A stretch of DNA of 64,000 nucleotides from Conexibacter sp. CPCC 206217 (GCF_030646165.1 NZ_JAUTDO010000003.1:62001-126000), one strand, 5' to 3'; shown: positions 32,228 to 41,193, counted from the stretch's first letter. Notes: a model not told the origin generated them from the letters alone. Translations and numbers: made by a program.

Positions 32228-33214
32228 ATGTCCGCGTCGCCCTCAGAGCAGCGGCACTTTTTGGTCGCTCAGCGACCAAGAAGTGCCGCTGCTCACCCGG
32301 ATGCTCGCCTCAGCGCGCTCGCCGAGAGACAGCACGGGGTTGTCGCGCGTCGGCAGTTCGCTGCGATCGGCGTGACGCCGGCGGCGGAGAAGTCGCGCAT
32401 CGCCAGCGGCCACCTCGTGCGGCTGCACCGCGGTGTCTACGCCGTCGGGCATCGACGGCTCACGCCCGACGGTCGCCTGCTCGCTGCGGTGCTCGCCTGC
32501 GGCCAAGGCGCGCTGCTGAGTCACCAGGATGCCGCCGCGCTGCACGGCATTCTGCCGTCAGTCGACAGTCTGTTCGTCCACGTCACGAAGGCGGGGCGCT
32601 CGGTGCGGCATCCTGGGATCGCCGTGCACACCCGCCGCTCCGTCGATCCGGCCGACGCGGCGCGGGTGCGGGGGATACCGGTCACGGCGGTGGCGCGGAC
32701 GCTCGTGGACATCGCCGCTACGCCGCGGTTGGCGAAGGCGTTGAACGAGGCTGAGCGGCTCGGCAAGCTCGACGCGCGCGAGTTGGCGGCCGCGCTGGGG
32801 CGCACGCGCGGGCGGCACGATGCGGCGGCCACGGTGCGGCTGCGACGCGAGCTGGATCGGATCGAGGCGATCGGCTGGCAGCTGACGCGCTCAGACCTGG
32901 AGGATGCGCTCGACGGGCTCGTGCGCGACCACGCCCTGCCGCCTCCCCGCACGAACCTGAAGATCGAACGCCGCGAGGTCGACGCCGTCTGGCTCGCCGA
33001 ACGCGTCGCCGTCGAGGTCGACGGCTGGGACGCTCACCGCGGTCGCGTCGCCTTCCAGCGTGACCGCACGAAGACCAACGCCCTCACGCTCGCCGGCTGG
33101 ACCGTCCTGCGCTTCACCTGGACCGACGTGACCCGCCACCCCGCCGACACCGCCGCCGCGATCAAGAGCGCGCTGAACATCGCCGCCAATGCGACGGCCG
33201 CCAGAGCACCCTGA
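32228..33214 (+). CDS. AbiEi-like winged helix plus DUF559 nuclease-like protein
   Basis: 328 residues. Residues 27-100 resemble the winged helix of type IV antitoxins (LAERQHGVVARRQFAAIGVT, GVYAVGHRRLTPDGRLLAAVL). Residues 240-320 resemble the Vsr-like DUF559 fold: EVDAVW, AVEVDGWDAHRG, FQRDRTKTNALTLAGWTVLRFTW, with Asp and ExD as possible PD-(D/E)XK residues. Such fusions are numerous in actinobacteria; function unproven. No AbiEii toxin gene adjoins it. A 49-bp near-palindrome sits in the first codons (32246-32294), so the true start could be lower than ATG 32228, although no good alternative is visible. Confidence 0.75.
   Translation: MSASPSEQRHFLVAQRPRSAAAHPDARLSALAERQHGVVARRQFAAIGVTPAAEKSRIASGHLVRLHRGVYAVGHRRLTPDGRLLAAVLACGQGALLSHQDAAALHGILPSVDSLFVHVTKAGRSVRHPGIAVHTRRSVDPADAARVRGIPVTAVARTLVDIAATPRLAKALNEAERLGKLDARELAAALGRTRGRHDAAATVRLRRELDRIEAIGWQLTRSDLEDALDGLVRDHALPPPRTNLKIERREVDAVWLAERVAVEVDGWDAHRGRVAFQRDRTKTNALTLAGWTVLRFTWTDVTRHPADTAAAIKSALNIAANATAARAP
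32246..32294. repeat. 49-bp near-perfect palindrome
   Basis: Two 24-nt arms (32246-32269 and 32271-32294) separated by one base, with a single mismatch that is a T/G wobble in RNA. Outer arm GAGCAGCGGCAC, inner arm TTGGTCGCT. It lies inside the start of the AbiEi-DUF559 frame, 117 bp after the exporter gene. Confidence 0.85.
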
Positions 33215-33320
33215 CGGCCACCGGCCGCGACCGATTTCCGCCTGCCTGCTCGACCCGGTCCTCCTCGTAGCCAAGCACCCGCGCACCAGTAACGGAGAGT
33301 GAGAACGAGACCGCCGGTCC

Positions 33321-34448
33321 TCAGCCGGACGGGGAGCGACGCCCCACCCGCTCAACCCCCGCCGCCCCTGCATCGCCTCCGATCAAGTCCAGCACCGCTC
33401 TGCGGACCCGCTCGTCGACGGGCCGTTCCTCGACGGGCTCCCCGGGGTGGGGCTCAGCGGGTTCGGCGAGTGAGCCGGCGATCGTCAGGCCGGCGTGGAA
33501 GCGGTCGATCACGCGCGGGTCGACGTAGCTTCTGCGGCAGACGGCGGGGGTGTTGCCGAGGAACATCGCGACCTCTCTGACGGCCGCGGTCACGATCCGT
33601 CTGCGCGACGCGCGGGCGCTCGCCTGATCAGCGCGGACGGCGAGCGCGACAGCCATCAGCGCGGTCGCGTTCCAGGTGCGGAAGTCCTTTGCGCTGAAGT
33701 CGCCTCCGGCGGCCTCCTTCAGGTACGCGTTGACGTCGTCCGCCTTCAGGTCGACCCAGCGGCGTCTGCGTTTGTAGGCGAGCAGTTCGGGGCCACCGCC
33801 CCGCCGGCGCTTCAGCGTCAGGACGATCTCGCGCGCGTCGGCGTCGATCACCTGCTGGATGCGCCGTTGCCCGTGCTTGGCGGGGTAGTCGAAGACGATC
33901 ACCCCGTCGTCCACGCGCACGTGGCTTCTCAGCAGCGTCGTCAGGCCGTACGTCTCGTTCTGCTCCGCGTAGTCCTCGCTGCCGATGCGGAAGAAGCCGA
34001 CGTCGAGCAGGCGCACGGCGCAGGCGAGCACGCGGACGCGGTCGAGGTCGTTGTCGCCGCGCCCGCCGCCGCCGACGGCACGGCCGTCGCCGTCGGCACC
34101 CGCGGTTCGCAGGTCATCCCTCACCCGCCGCCGCAGCGCCGGCAGCGCGTGGGCGAAGGCGAGCATCGCGTCGAACTTCGCGGCGTCGCGGCGTCTGCGC
34201 CAGGCGTCGTGGTAGCGGTACTGCTTGCGGCCGGCGGCGTCGACCCCTGTCGCCTGGATGTGACCGCGCGGATCGGTGGAGATCCAGACGTCTGTCCACG
34301 CGGGCGGGATCGCGAGCGCGCGGATGCGGTCGATCGTCGGGCCGTCCTCGACCCGTTCGCCGTCGGCCTGCACGTAGGAGAACCCGCGCCCGCGTCGCAG
34401 CCGCGTGATGCCGGGCGCGGAGAGATCGACGTGGCGGGTGCGAACCAT
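33321..34448 (-). CDS. Type IB DNA topoisomerase
   Basis: 375-residue poxvirus-like bacterial topoisomerase IB, which relaxes supercoils through a 3'-phosphotyrosine link. The N-terminal domain has GRGFSYVQADGERV and TDVWISTDPRGHIQATGVD with KQYRYHDAWR. Catalytic parts are RIGSEDYAEQNETYGLTTL, AKDFRTWNAT and the nucleophile Tyr in CRRSYVDPRVID. I start at ATG 34448 (MVRTRHVDLSAPG). It is divergent from the YihY gene and convergent with the DUF559 gene. Confidence 0.92.
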   Translation of the reverse strand: MVRTRHVDLSAPGITRLRRGRGFSYVQADGERVEDGPTIDRIRALAIPPAWTDVWISTDPRGHIQATGVDAAGRKQYRYHDAWRRRRDAAKFDAMLAFAHALPALRRRVRDDLRTAGADGDGRAVGGGGRGDNDLDRVRVLACAVRLLDVGFFRIGSEDYAEQNETYGLTTLLRSHVRVDDGVIVFDYPAKHGQRRIQQVIDADAREIVLTLKRRRGGGPELLAYKRRRRWVDLKADDVNAYLKEAAGGDFSAKDFRTWNATALMAVALAVRADQASARASRRRIVTAAVREVAMFLGNTPAVCRRSYVDPRVIDRFHAGLTIAGSLAEPAEPHPGEPVEERPVDERVRRAVLDLIGGDAGAAGVERVGRRSPSG

Positions 34449-34525
34449 CGCCACATCGTTTCCCGCTACGCCGCCAACGCACGCCTGGTGGCGCTGCACC
34501 CCGTGGCGCTGTACAACCACTCGCG

Positions 34526-35497
34526 ATGGATCTGCTGCGGCCCGTGCGCGCGTTCGACCGACTCCAGCGCCGTGTGCCGGTGCTGGGGTTCCCGCTCGCG
34601 GTCGTGAAGAAGTTCTCCGACGACAAGGCGGGCCACCTCGCCGCGCTGATCGCCTACTACGGCTTCTTCTCGATCTTCCCGCTGCTGCTGGTGCTCGTCA
34701 CCGTCCTGGGCTACGTGCTGGCCGGCAACGAGGCGTGGTATGACCGGATCGTCGACTCGGCGCTCGGGCAGTTCCCGGTGATCGGCGACGACATCCAGAT
34801 CGGCGCGCTGCGCGGCGACACGACCGCGTTGATCATCGGCATAGCGGGCGCGCTGTGGGCCGGGCTGGGCGTGACCGTCGCGGCGCAGCGGGCGATGGAC
34901 GAGGTCTGGGACGTGCCCAACCGCCAGCGGCGCGACTTCTTCATGGCGCGCCTGCGCGGGCTGCTGGTGCTGGTGACGCTCGGCGCCCTCAACCTCGCGA
35001 TCACGATCGCGGTCGGCCTGATCGTCGGCGGGCTCGGCAGCTTCGGCGTGCGCGCGTCGGGGCTCGGCCTCACGCTGCTGCTCGACGTCTTCCTCTTCTG
35101 GGCGGTGTTCCGGCTGCTCACGGCGCGCGAGGTGCCGACGAGCGACCTCTGGATGGGGATCGCGCTGGCAGCGATCGGCTGGGCGGCGCTGCAGACGATC
35201 GGGACGATCTACGTCGATCGCGTCGTCAGCCGGGCGAGCGCGACGTACGGCCTCTTCGCGATCGTCATCGGCCTGCTGTCATGGCTCTACATCGGCGGTC
35301 AGATCCTGCTCTATGCCGCCGAGGCGAACGTGGTGCGCGTGCGCAGGCTGTGGCCGCGCGGGCTGCTCGATCCGAGCACCGTCGCCGACGTGCAGGCGCT
35401 GCGCTCCCTCGCGCGTGTGGAGGAACGCAAGGACGGGCAGCGGATCGAGATCGAGTTCGAGCAGAAAGAGCCGAAGGCCGGGACACGCGACGACTAG
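34526..35497 (+). CDS. YihY/BrkB family inner-membrane protein
   Basis: 323 residues with six hydrophobic helices and family marks: FSDDKAGHLAALIAYYGFFSIFPLLL, LWAGLGVTVAAQRAMDEVWDVP and YGLFAIVIGLLSWLYIGGQILLYAAEAN (quoted in part). Once described as tRNA-processing RNase BN, the family is now regarded as membrane proteins of unknown role. The last seven codons and stop are part of a 21-bp exact tandem duplication. Confidence 0.88.
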   Translation: MDLLRPVRAFDRLQRRVPVLGFPLAVVKKFSDDKAGHLAALIAYYGFFSIFPLLLVLVTVLGYVLAGNEAWYDRIVDSALGQFPVIGDDIQIGALRGDTTALIIGIAGALWAGLGVTVAAQRAMDEVWDVPNRQRRDFFMARLRGLLVLVTLGALNLAITIAVGLIVGGLGSFGVRASGLGLTLLLDVFLFWAVFRLLTAREVPTSDLWMGIALAAIGWAALQTIGTIYVDRVVSRASATYGLFAIVIGLLSWLYIGGQILLYAAEANVVRVRRLWPRGLLDPSTVADVQALRSLARVEERKDGQRIEIEFEQKEPKAGTRDD

Positions 35498-35519
35498 ACC
35501 GGGACACGCGACGACTAGA
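35478..35519 (+). repeat. 21-bp exact tandem duplication over a stop codon
   Basis: Two adjacent identical 21-bp units (35478-35498 and 35499-35519), each containing GGGACACGCGACGACTAG. The first holds the final codons and TAG of the YihY gene; the second repeats them, including a second TAG, in frame beyond the stop. Confidence 0.95.
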
Positions 35520-35566
35520 AGATGACGCGCCGGCCCGCACCCGGCGCGCCGCTTGCGCTCGGTCCG

Positions 35567-35713
35567 TCAGACCGCCGCTCCACGACCGCCGCGGTAGCCG
35601 GTCAGGAAGATCACGATCGCGACGATCCCGAGCACGAACAGGATCGGGTTGACGATCACGCCGCCGGCGATGGCGATGACGAGCAGCACGATGCCAAGGA
35701 TCAGCCACAACAT
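35567..35713 (-). CDS. 48-residue hydrophobic membrane peptide (DUF6131-like)
   Basis: Short gene from ATG 35713 to TGA 35567-35569 with a GGAGGAAGG ribosome site about 10 nt before the start. The product has two hydrophobic stretches (LWLILGIVLLVIAIAGG and PILFVLGIVAIVIFLTG) and the end YRGGRGAAV. It fits the many small actinobacterial hydrophobic proteins often linked to stress; function unknown. Confidence 0.7.
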   Translation of the reverse strand: MLWLILGIVLLVIAIAGGVIVNPILFVLGIVAIVIFLTGYRGGRGAAV

Positions 35714-35917
35714 TGGTGAGGTCCTTCCTCCGTAGGTGTGAATCCGCTGAACGACTGCGGGCGAGCGATTCAGAATGAACGTCCCGCGTCCGTCGTTGAG
35801 GCAGGTACCCGCGCTTCACGGGCGCCATGCGCGATCCGTCAGATCAGCGCCCGCTCAGGCAGCCACGCCTCGGTGCGGCGCATCGAGGAGAGGTGGACGA
35901 ACCGCTCGAGTGCCACG

Positions 35918-37261
35918 ATGAGCCCCGTGCCCCGCACCGTCCGACGCCCTCGCGCAAACCCCCACGACCGCGAACTCGTCCGCCTTGCCGTCCCGGCTCT
36001 CGGGGCGCTTGCGGCGGAGCCGTTGTACCTGCTCGTCGACACGGCGATCGTCGGGCATCTCGGTACGCCGCAGCTGGCCGCGCTGGGGATCGCGACGGTG
36101 ATCCTCACGACGACGTTCACGCTCTTCAACTTCCTCGCGTACGGCACGACGGCGCAGGTCGCGCGGCTGCACGGCGCCGGCGACAGCGCCGCCGCCGCGC
36201 GCTTCGCGGCGCAGTCGCTGTGGCTGGCGAGCGCCATCGGGATCGCGCTGGCGCTGGCGAGCGTCGCGCTCGCGCAACCGGCGGTGGCGCTCTTCGGCGG
36301 CACGGGGGAGACCGCGCACTACGCCATCCAGTACCTGCGAATCGCCGCATTGGGATTGCCCTCAGCGCTGATCGCGCTGGCTGGCCAGGGTTACCTGCGC
36401 GGAACCGCGGACCTCAAGACGCCGCTGAAGATCGTGATCGCGGCGAACGTGCTGAACGTCGTGCTGGAGTTGCTGTTCGTCTACGGCTTCGACTGGGGGA
36501 TGCGCGGATCGGCGGCCGGCACCGCGATCGCGCAGACGACGATGGGCGCCGCGTTCGCGATCCTGCTGCTGCGAGCGCCGGCCGACCGCCGCCGCCCCGA
36601 CCGCCGCGCGATCTCCCGGCTGGCGCGGATAGGCGGCCACCTGTTCGTGCGCACCGCGGCGCTGACCGGCGCCTTCGCGGTCGCCAGCGCGGTGCTGGCG
36701 CGGGTCGGCACCGCCTCGCTGGGCGCGCACCAGATCGCCTTCCAGCTGTGGTCGTTCCTCGCGCTCGTGCTCGACGCGATCGCGATCGCCGCGCAGGTGG
36801 TCGTCGGGCGCGCCCTCGGCGCGGGAAGGAGCCAAGAGGCCAAGACAGCGGCGACGCGGATGATCTGGTGGGCGGTCGCGCTGGGCACCGTCCTCGGCGC
36901 GATCATGCTGGCGCTCGGCAGCGTGCTGCCGCAGGCGTTCACCGACGATCCGGCAGTGGTCGAGCGGGCGCGCGCGGTCTGGTGGCTGTTCGCGCTGATG
37001 CAGCCGGCGGCGGGCGCGGTCTTCGCGCTCGACGGGATCCTGATCGGTGCGGGCGACTCGCGCTTCCTGATGTGGTCGATGCTCGCGTGCGCGTTCGGCG
37101 TGTTCGTGCCGATCGCGCTGCTGTCGCTCGTGCTCGACTGGGGGATCGTCGGCGTCTGGGCCGGGATCGTCGCGCTGATTTCGGCGCGTCTCGTACTGAC
37201 GCTCACCCGCTTCGTGCGCGGACGATGGGTGATCCCCGATTCACCCGGGGATCGCCTGTAG
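35918..37261 (+). CDS. MATE-family efflux transporter (DinF-like)
   Basis: 447 residues with 12 helices in two homologous halves. Marks include LAVPALGALAAEPLYLLVDTAIVGHLG and, in the second half, GAHQIAFQLWSFLALVLDAIAIAAQ (quoted in part). It exports cationic compounds by Na+ or H+ antiport. I start at ATG 35918; upstream codons are noise. A GATCCCC/GGGGATC hairpin (37231-37253) spans its last codons and may act as a terminator. Confidence 0.88.
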   Translation: MSPVPRTVRRPRANPHDRELVRLAVPALGALAAEPLYLLVDTAIVGHLGTPQLAALGIATVILTTTFTLFNFLAYGTTAQVARLHGAGDSAAAARFAAQSLWLASAIGIALALASVALAQPAVALFGGTGETAHYAIQYLRIAALGLPSALIALAGQGYLRGTADLKTPLKIVIAANVLNVVLELLFVYGFDWGMRGSAAGTAIAQTTMGAAFAILLLRAPADRRRPDRRAISRLARIGGHLFVRTAALTGAFAVASAVLARVGTASLGAHQIAFQLWSFLALVLDAIAIAAQVVVGRALGAGRSQEAKTAATRMIWWAVALGTVLGAIMLALGSVLPQAFTDDPAVVERARAVWWLFALMQPAAGAVFALDGILIGAGDSRFLMWSMLACAFGVFVPIALLSLVLDWGIVGVWAGIVALISARLVLTLTRFVRGRWVIPDSPGDRL

Positions 37262-37347
37262 TACCCCGATACATTCCGGACAAACCGCGTAGACGCGCCC
37301 TAACGCGGCACACATAATTTGACAACTCAACGTCAACTGGCCGCTCC

Positions 37348-37375
37348 TTGATCGATCCTTTGCGGCGACTAGATT
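37348..37375 (+). promoter_or_regulatory. Promoter of the oligopeptide-type ABC operon
   Basis: TTGATC (37348-37353), 16-nt spacer, TAGATT (37370-37375), then a leader of about 40 nt with GGAGG 8 nt before the ATG at 37423. A consensus TTGACA also occurs at 37319-37324 but lacks a good -10 partner. Confidence 0.55.
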
Positions 37376-37422
37376 GGGCCGCCGCAGGAAAAGCTGGAGC
37401 TATACGACGAGGAGGCTCTGTA

Positions 37423-39120
37423 ATGAGGTACTGGGCTCGAGCCCTGAGTGCGATGCTGGTCGCACTCGCGCTCGCAGTGACCGTCGCCGCGTGCGGCGGC
37501 AACGACGACGACAGTGGTACGTCCACGGCCGCGTCGACGACGTCATCAGGGGGCGGCGGATCCGCCGAAGGAGCGACGCAGGGGGGCACTGCGACCGTGC
37601 TCATGGGCACGGCGCCCGACTATCTCGACCCACAGCTGGCTTACACCACGCAGGCGGTCGAGGCGCATTGGATCAGCTACACCGGTTTGCTGACCTATCG
37701 CCACGAGGAGGGCGAGGCGGGCACGGAGTTGATCCCCGGCCTGGCCGACGGGCTGCCGAGAATCTCCAGAGACGGCCTGACGTACGACTTCACGTTGCGC
37801 AGAGACCTCAGATACTCCGACGGCACGCCCGTCAGAGCGTCTGATTATCCGTATTCGATCGAGCGCATGATCAGAGTCCCGTGGGGCGGCAGATCGTTCG
37901 TCACCAACTACGTCGTCGGTGCTGACGCCTTCGACACCGGTAGAGCGAGAAGCATCTCCGGCATCACCGCCAATGATGCAACGGGCAGAATCACGATCAG
38001 ACTGAGAGAGCCGTACGGCGCCTTCGCCAACGTGCTCGCGTTCCCGGCGCTGGCGTTCGTGCCGAGAGGCACGCCGATCAGAAACCTCAGCAACGATCCG
38101 CCGCCCGGCGTCGGTGCGTACATCCTCACCGACGTGGTTCCCAACCGCACGTTCACGTTGAGAAGAAACCCGTTGTTCGCCGGCTTCAGAATTCCGGACA
38201 TCCCGACGGGCAACCTCGACTCGATAAGAGTGAACATCGTCTCGAACACCAACTCCGAGGCGCAGCAGGTGCTCAACAACCAGGCCGACATCTTCGACCC
38301 GGGTGACACGCTGCCGCCGGCCCTGCTGCCGCAGATCGAGGCGCAGGCGAGAGATCGCTTCGCGCGCAAGCCGGTGCCGTCGACGTTCTACTTCTTCCTC
38401 AACACGACGATCCCGCCGTTCAACAACGAGCAGGCCCGCATCGCCGTCAACACCGCGATCGACCGTGACGCGCTCTCGCGTATCGCCTCGGGCTTCCTCG
38501 AGACGGACTGCTTCTTCATCCCGAGAGGCATCGTCGGCCACCCGACGAGCGAATGCCCCTACGGCGACAGACCGGACCTCGCCAGAGCGCAGCAGATTCT
38601 GAGAGACGCCGGTCTGGAGGGCGCCCCGGTCACCGTCTGGGGCCAGGAGCGCAGCCCCCGCAAGGAGTACATCGACTACTACACCGACCTGTTGAACAAG
38701 ATCGGCTTCAGAGCGACGGAGAGAATCATCGCCGACACCGTCTACTTCCCGACGATCGGTAACGCCAGAACGAACCCGCAGACTGGCTTCGCCGACTGGC
38801 TGCAGGACTTCCCGAACCCGTCCGACTTCTACCTGTTGATGGACGGTCGCTCGATCCAGCCGACCAACAACCAGAACTTCTCGAAGGTCAACGATCCGCA
38901 CATCCAGAGCGAGCTGAGAAAGCTCAACGCGGTGCCGGCCACCGAGCTCGACAGTGTCGCCGACGAGTGGGCGGCGCTGGACGAGTACACGGCGAGAAGA
39001 GCGTACGTGGCTGTGTATGGCGCGGAAGCCGTGCCGAAGTTCTTCAGTGACAGACTGAACTTCGACGCGATCTTCCACCCGCTGTACTTCAACGACTGGT
39101 CGACGCTCTCGACCAAGTAG
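37423..39120 (+). CDS. ABC transporter solute-binding lipoprotein (SBP_bac_5 family)
   Basis: 565-residue lipoprotein: signal peptide ending in VTVAAC (lipobox Cys near residue 25), a Ser/Thr/Gly linker, then a DppA/OppA fold with LADGLPRISRDGLTYDFTLR, YSDGTPVRASDYPYSIERM and FSKVNDPHIQSELRKLN. It binds peptides or, given two secreted glycosidases at the end of the operon region, possibly oligosaccharides. GGAGG and ATG 37423 fix the start. By hand count 30 of 44 Arg codons are AGA, far more than in the permease genes behind it. Confidence 0.9.
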   Translation: MRYWARALSAMLVALALAVTVAACGGNDDDSGTSTAASTTSSGGGGSAEGATQGGTATVLMGTAPDYLDPQLAYTTQAVEAHWISYTGLLTYRHEEGEAGTELIPGLADGLPRISRDGLTYDFTLRRDLRYSDGTPVRASDYPYSIERMIRVPWGGRSFVTNYVVGADAFDTGRARSISGITANDATGRITIRLREPYGAFANVLAFPALAFVPRGTPIRNLSNDPPPGVGAYILTDVVPNRTFTLRRNPLFAGFRIPDIPTGNLDSIRVNIVSNTNSEAQQVLNNQADIFDPGDTLPPALLPQIEAQARDRFARKPVPSTFYFFLNTTIPPFNNEQARIAVNTAIDRDALSRIASGFLETDCFFIPRGIVGHPTSECPYGDRPDLARAQQILRDAGLEGAPVTVWGQERSPRKEYIDYYTDLLNKIGFRATERIIADTVYFPTIGNARTNPQTGFADWLQDFPNPSDFYLLMDGRSIQPTNNQNFSKVNDPHIQSELRKLNAVPATELDSVADEWAALDEYTARRAYVAVYGAEAVPKFFSDRLNFDAIFHPLYFNDWSTLSTK

Positions 39121-39131
39121 GACATCGGCTC

Positions 39132-40235
39132 GTGGCAATAGATCCAGCCACGCCCGACGCGACCGGCTCCGGCGCGATCCGCTCGGCCGGCGGCGACTCT
39201 CCAGTCGTCGCCGCGCCGGGCGGTGCCCCGGCGGCGGGCATCGGGCCGTACAGACTCGCCCGGCGCCGGCTGCGCCGCAACAAGGTCGCGCTCGCGTTCG
39301 GCGCGCTGTTCGCGATCATCGTGATCCTCTGCTTCTGCGCCCCGTTGTACGCCGATCACGTGGCGCACACCGGGCCCAACGAGAACCACATCACCGAGCA
39401 GGTCGACGGGCAGGACGTCGTCTCGCCGACCGGCCTGCCGATCGGCCCGACCTGGCACGGCGAGTTCCTGCTGGGAGCCGACCAGAACGGCCGTGACCTC
39501 GCCGTCCGGCTGCTGTACGGCGGGCGCAACTCGCTCGAGGTCGGCTTCGTCGCGACGCTGATCACGATGCTGCTGGCGACGATCATCGGGCTGCTCGCGG
39601 GCTTCTACCGCGGTGTCGTCGACGGCGTGCTCGCGCGCGTGCTGGACCTGATCTGGGCCTATCCCGTCGTGCTGCTGGGCATCGCGCTCGGCACCTCGCT
39701 GGCCCTCGGAGGGATCTCGATAGGGCCGATCTCGCTGTCGGGCAACTCGCTGCTGGTGCCGGCGGTGATCATCGGGGTGGTCTACATCCCGTACGTCGCC
39801 AAGCCGATCCGCGGGCAGGTGCTCGGGCTGCGCGAGAAGGAGTTCGTCGACGCGGCGCGCGTGCAGGGTGCCAGTTCGCTGCGGATCATGACCCGCGAGA
39901 TCCTGCCGAACATCGCCTCGACGCTGATCGTCTTCCTGCCGTTGATCGTCGCGAACGCGATCCTGCTGGAGGCCGCGCTGTCGTATCTCGGCGCTGGCAT
40001 CCAGCCGCCGAACCCGTCGTGGGGGACGATGATCTCCGACGGCATCCGGCTGATCCCGAGCGCGATCCACCTGACCTTCGTGCCGGGCGCGATGCTCGTG
40101 CTCGCGGTGCTCGGCATCAACGTCTTCGGCGACGGCGTGCGTGACGCGCTCGACCCGCGCGCGAGAGTCAAGATCACCGAGAAGATCGAGGACCGAGTTG
40201 CCGACGACCCGATCGAAGTGGCGGTGAACCACTGA
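39132..40235 (+). CDS. ABC transporter permease (DppC/OppC type)
   Basis: 367-residue permease. A Gly/Ala/Pro-rich cytoplasmic extension (about 1-40) precedes RLARRRLRRNKVALAFGALF, the usual OppC_N opening. The coupling loop is EFVDAARVQGASSLRIMTREILPNI and SYLGAGIQPPNPSWGTMI follows. GTG start at 39132, 11 nt behind the lipoprotein gene. It stands before the DppB-type gene, reversed from the common B-C order. Confidence 0.9.
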   Translation: MAIDPATPDATGSGAIRSAGGDSPVVAAPGGAPAAGIGPYRLARRRLRRNKVALAFGALFAIIVILCFCAPLYADHVAHTGPNENHITEQVDGQDVVSPTGLPIGPTWHGEFLLGADQNGRDLAVRLLYGGRNSLEVGFVATLITMLLATIIGLLAGFYRGVVDGVLARVLDLIWAYPVVLLGIALGTSLALGGISIGPISLSGNSLLVPAVIIGVVYIPYVAKPIRGQVLGLREKEFVDAARVQGASSLRIMTREILPNIASTLIVFLPLIVANAILLEAALSYLGAGIQPPNPSWGTMISDGIRLIPSAIHLTFVPGAMLVLAVLGINVFGDGVRDALDPRARVKITEKIEDRVADDPIEVAVNH

Positions 40236-41185
40236 TGTCCCGCTTCGTGATTCGTCGCGTCATCTCGATGGTGCTCGTGCTGTTCGCGATCTCCGTGCTG
40301 ACGTTCCTGATCTTCCAGGCGATCCCCAACGGCGACCCGGCAGTGCGGCTCGCCGGACGCACCGCGACGCCGGCGCAGATCGAGCAGATCCGCCAGTCGT
40401 GGGGCTTCGACGACCCGATCTGGCAGCAGTACCTGACGACGATGGGGAAGATCCTGTCGGGTGACGTGATCTCGTACACGCAGCAGTTGAACGTGATGAC
40501 GCAGATCAAGCAGGCGCTGCCGGCGACGCTGTCGCTGGCGATCGGCGCCGGCATCCTCTGGCTCTTCCTCGGCGTCGTCTTCGGCCTCTTCAGCGCGATC
40601 AAGGCGGGGCGCTTCACCGACCGCGCGCTGACGGTGCTGGCGTTGGTCGGCGTCTCGACGCCGGTCTTCCTGCTCGGCGCCGTCGCGCTCTACTTCCTCG
40701 CGTTCAAGCTGACGATATTCCCCAACGGCGGCTACGTGCCGCTGACGCAGGACCCGATCGACTGGCTGTACCACATGATCCTGCCGTGGTGCGTGCTGTC
40801 GGTGCTGTTCATCGGCGTCTATTCGCGCGTGCTGCGCTCCAACGTGCTCGACACGATGAGCGAGGACTTCGTGCGCACCGCGCGCGCGAAGGGGATCAGC
40901 GAGCAGCGCGTGCTCGTGCGGCACGTGCTGCGCAACTCGATGATCCCGATCATCTCGCTCTGGAGCCTCGACTTCGCCGCGGTGATCGGCGGCGGCGCGA
41001 TCCTGACCGAGTCGGTCTTCAACCTTCATGGTGTGGGCCAGTACGCAGCCGAATCGATCCAGCAGCTCGACGTGCCGCCGGTGCTCGTCGTCGTGATGCT
41101 CGGCGCCGCCGCGGTCGTCGTGCTGAGCGCGCTCACCGACGTGCTGTTCGCATTCCTCGATCCTCGCATCCGACTGACGGGCTGA
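40235..41185 (+). CDS. ABC transporter permease (DppB/OppB type)
   Basis: 316-residue permease starting FVIRRVISMVLVLFAISVLTF, then IPNGDPAVRLAGRTATP as in DppB. The coupling loop is EDFVRTARAKGISEQRVLVRHVLRNS and the end DVLFAFLDPRIRLTG is canonical. ATG overlaps the upstream stop (TGATG at 40233-40237). It pairs with the DppC-type permease. Confidence 0.92.
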   Translation: MSRFVIRRVISMVLVLFAISVLTFLIFQAIPNGDPAVRLAGRTATPAQIEQIRQSWGFDDPIWQQYLTTMGKILSGDVISYTQQLNVMTQIKQALPATLSLAIGAGILWLFLGVVFGLFSAIKAGRFTDRALTVLALVGVSTPVFLLGAVALYFLAFKLTIFPNGGYVPLTQDPIDWLYHMILPWCVLSVLFIGVYSRVLRSNVLDTMSEDFVRTARAKGISEQRVLVRHVLRNSMIPIISLWSLDFAAVIGGGAILTESVFNLHGVGQYAAESIQQLDVPPVLVVVMLGAAAVVVLSALTDVLFAFLDPRIRLTG

Positions 41186-41193
41186 CACCCAGA

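Noticed and set aside
37319..37324. Consensus TTGACA as the -35 box of the ABC operon
   Set aside because: No -10-like hexamer occurs at 16-18 nt downstream; TTGATC-N16-TAGATT closer to the gene is the better pair.
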